Below, one piece after another: positions 5,115 to 5,260 of a stretch of DNA of 5,260 bases (its first letter is position 1; each line of letters begins with the position of its first letter). The stretch is taken from assembly GCA_017624795.1 (NCBI GenBank), contig JAGAMJ010000104.1:1-5260 (forward strand). The letters are read 5' to 3'. Below the pieces are notes generated by a model. The model was not told the DNA's origin. It searched no databases and saw only the letters and a program-made list of their open reading frames with translations. Both the position numbers and the translations under genes were made by a program. Source of the DNA: Clostridia bacterium (lineage in GTDB: Bacteria > Bacillota > Clostridia > Oscillospirales > CAG-272).

Positions 5115-5147
5115 AAAGCGCTTTGAAGCATCGCTTCAAAGCGCTTT
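5115..5147. terminator. Bidirectional terminator between carD and the convergent hydrolase
   Basis: A perfect 15-bp stem, 5115-5129 (aaagcgctttgaagc) with 5133-5147, has a 3-base loop. On the minus strand the stem is followed by TTATTTTTT (5114-5106), a good tail. On the plus strand the tail is weaker (TTTAG then five T, 5149-5158). The stem begins 7 bases after the carD stop and 2 bases after the hydrolase stop. Confidence 0.88.
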
Positions 5148-5149
5148 AT

Positions 5150-5260
5150 TTAGTTTTTCAGGAACGTTCCGTCGCGCAAAGCACGTGTCAGCACGGCGCA
5201 CACTGCCTCTGCCATTTTGGCAAAGCCCAGGTCGTTGGGGTGAGTGCCGTCGACCGTACA
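5150..5260 (-). CDS. SGNH/GDSL-type hydrolase, C-terminal end only
   Basis: The minus strand from 5260 to the stop at 5152-5150 reads 36 residues beginning C-T-V-DGTHPNDLGFAKMA and ending FLKN. The DGTHPND-G block is the last conserved motif (block V) of SGNH/GDSL esterases and lipases. It supplies the catalytic Asp (codon 5251-5249) and His (codon 5242-5240) of the Ser-His-Asp triad. The nucleophile serine (GDS block) and the rest of the protein lie beyond the right edge, so substrate (acyl or acetyl ester on sugar or lipid) and location cannot be judged. It converges on the carD-family gene and shares its terminator. The class is well supported by the motif despite the short fragment. Confidence 0.8.
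   Translation of the reverse strand, partial: CTVDGTHPNDLGFAKMAEAVCAVLTRALRDGTFLKN

Noticed and set aside
4226..5131. 301-codon minus-strand frame over the end of galE and the carD gene
   Set aside because: It crosses two terminator hairpins and a promoter and has no family-like sequence; both plus-strand genes explain the region.

Overview
The window looks like a Gram-positive, Clostridia-type (Firmicutes) chromosome. The reasons are strong purine-rich ribosome-binding sites (GGAGG types), use of GTG as well as ATG starts, sharp intrinsic terminators, near-consensus sigma-A promoters, and closest resemblance by memory to clostridial proteins. The GC content is moderately high by eye, except for the first ~110 bases. 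I cannot name the genus.

Layout: (1) Bases 1 to ~111 are about 21% GC by hand count. On the minus strand they read as an open fragment of an unrelated small protein. (2) An abrupt change at about 105-114 leads into the C-terminal end of a polar amino-acid ABC transporter permease, which overlaps a complete ATP-binding subunit (374-1180) ending in a strong terminator. (3) A two-gene operon follows: glmM, phosphoglucosamine mutase (1303-2643), overlaps by four bases a standalone left-handed beta-helix protein (2640-3323). That protein keeps the acetyltransferase catalytic residues of GlmU but has no uridylyltransferase domain. (4) galE (3406-4416) has its own TTGACA-17-TATACT promoter and a perfect 17-bp terminator stem. 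(5) A CarD-family RNA polymerase-binding regulator (4601-5107) is driven by a promoter whose spacer is filled by a perfect inverted repeat. (6) A convergent SGNH/GDSL hydrolase enters from the right edge (5260-5150, minus), sharing a bidirectional terminator with carD.

How the genes work together: GlmM makes glucosamine-1-phosphate, and the beta-helix protein is well placed to acetylate it. GalE carries a cysteine at the gate position that in other epimerases allows UDP-GlcNAc as well as UDP-glucose. The middle of the window can therefore be read as an amino-sugar nucleotide supply module for wall or surface polysaccharide (inference). The transporter, CarD and the hydrolase appear to be independent neighbours.

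The observations most worth checking are the compositional junction at the left end (chimera or insertion), the uridylyltransferase-free GlmU-like acetyltransferase, the GalE gate residue and the carD promoter palindrome.
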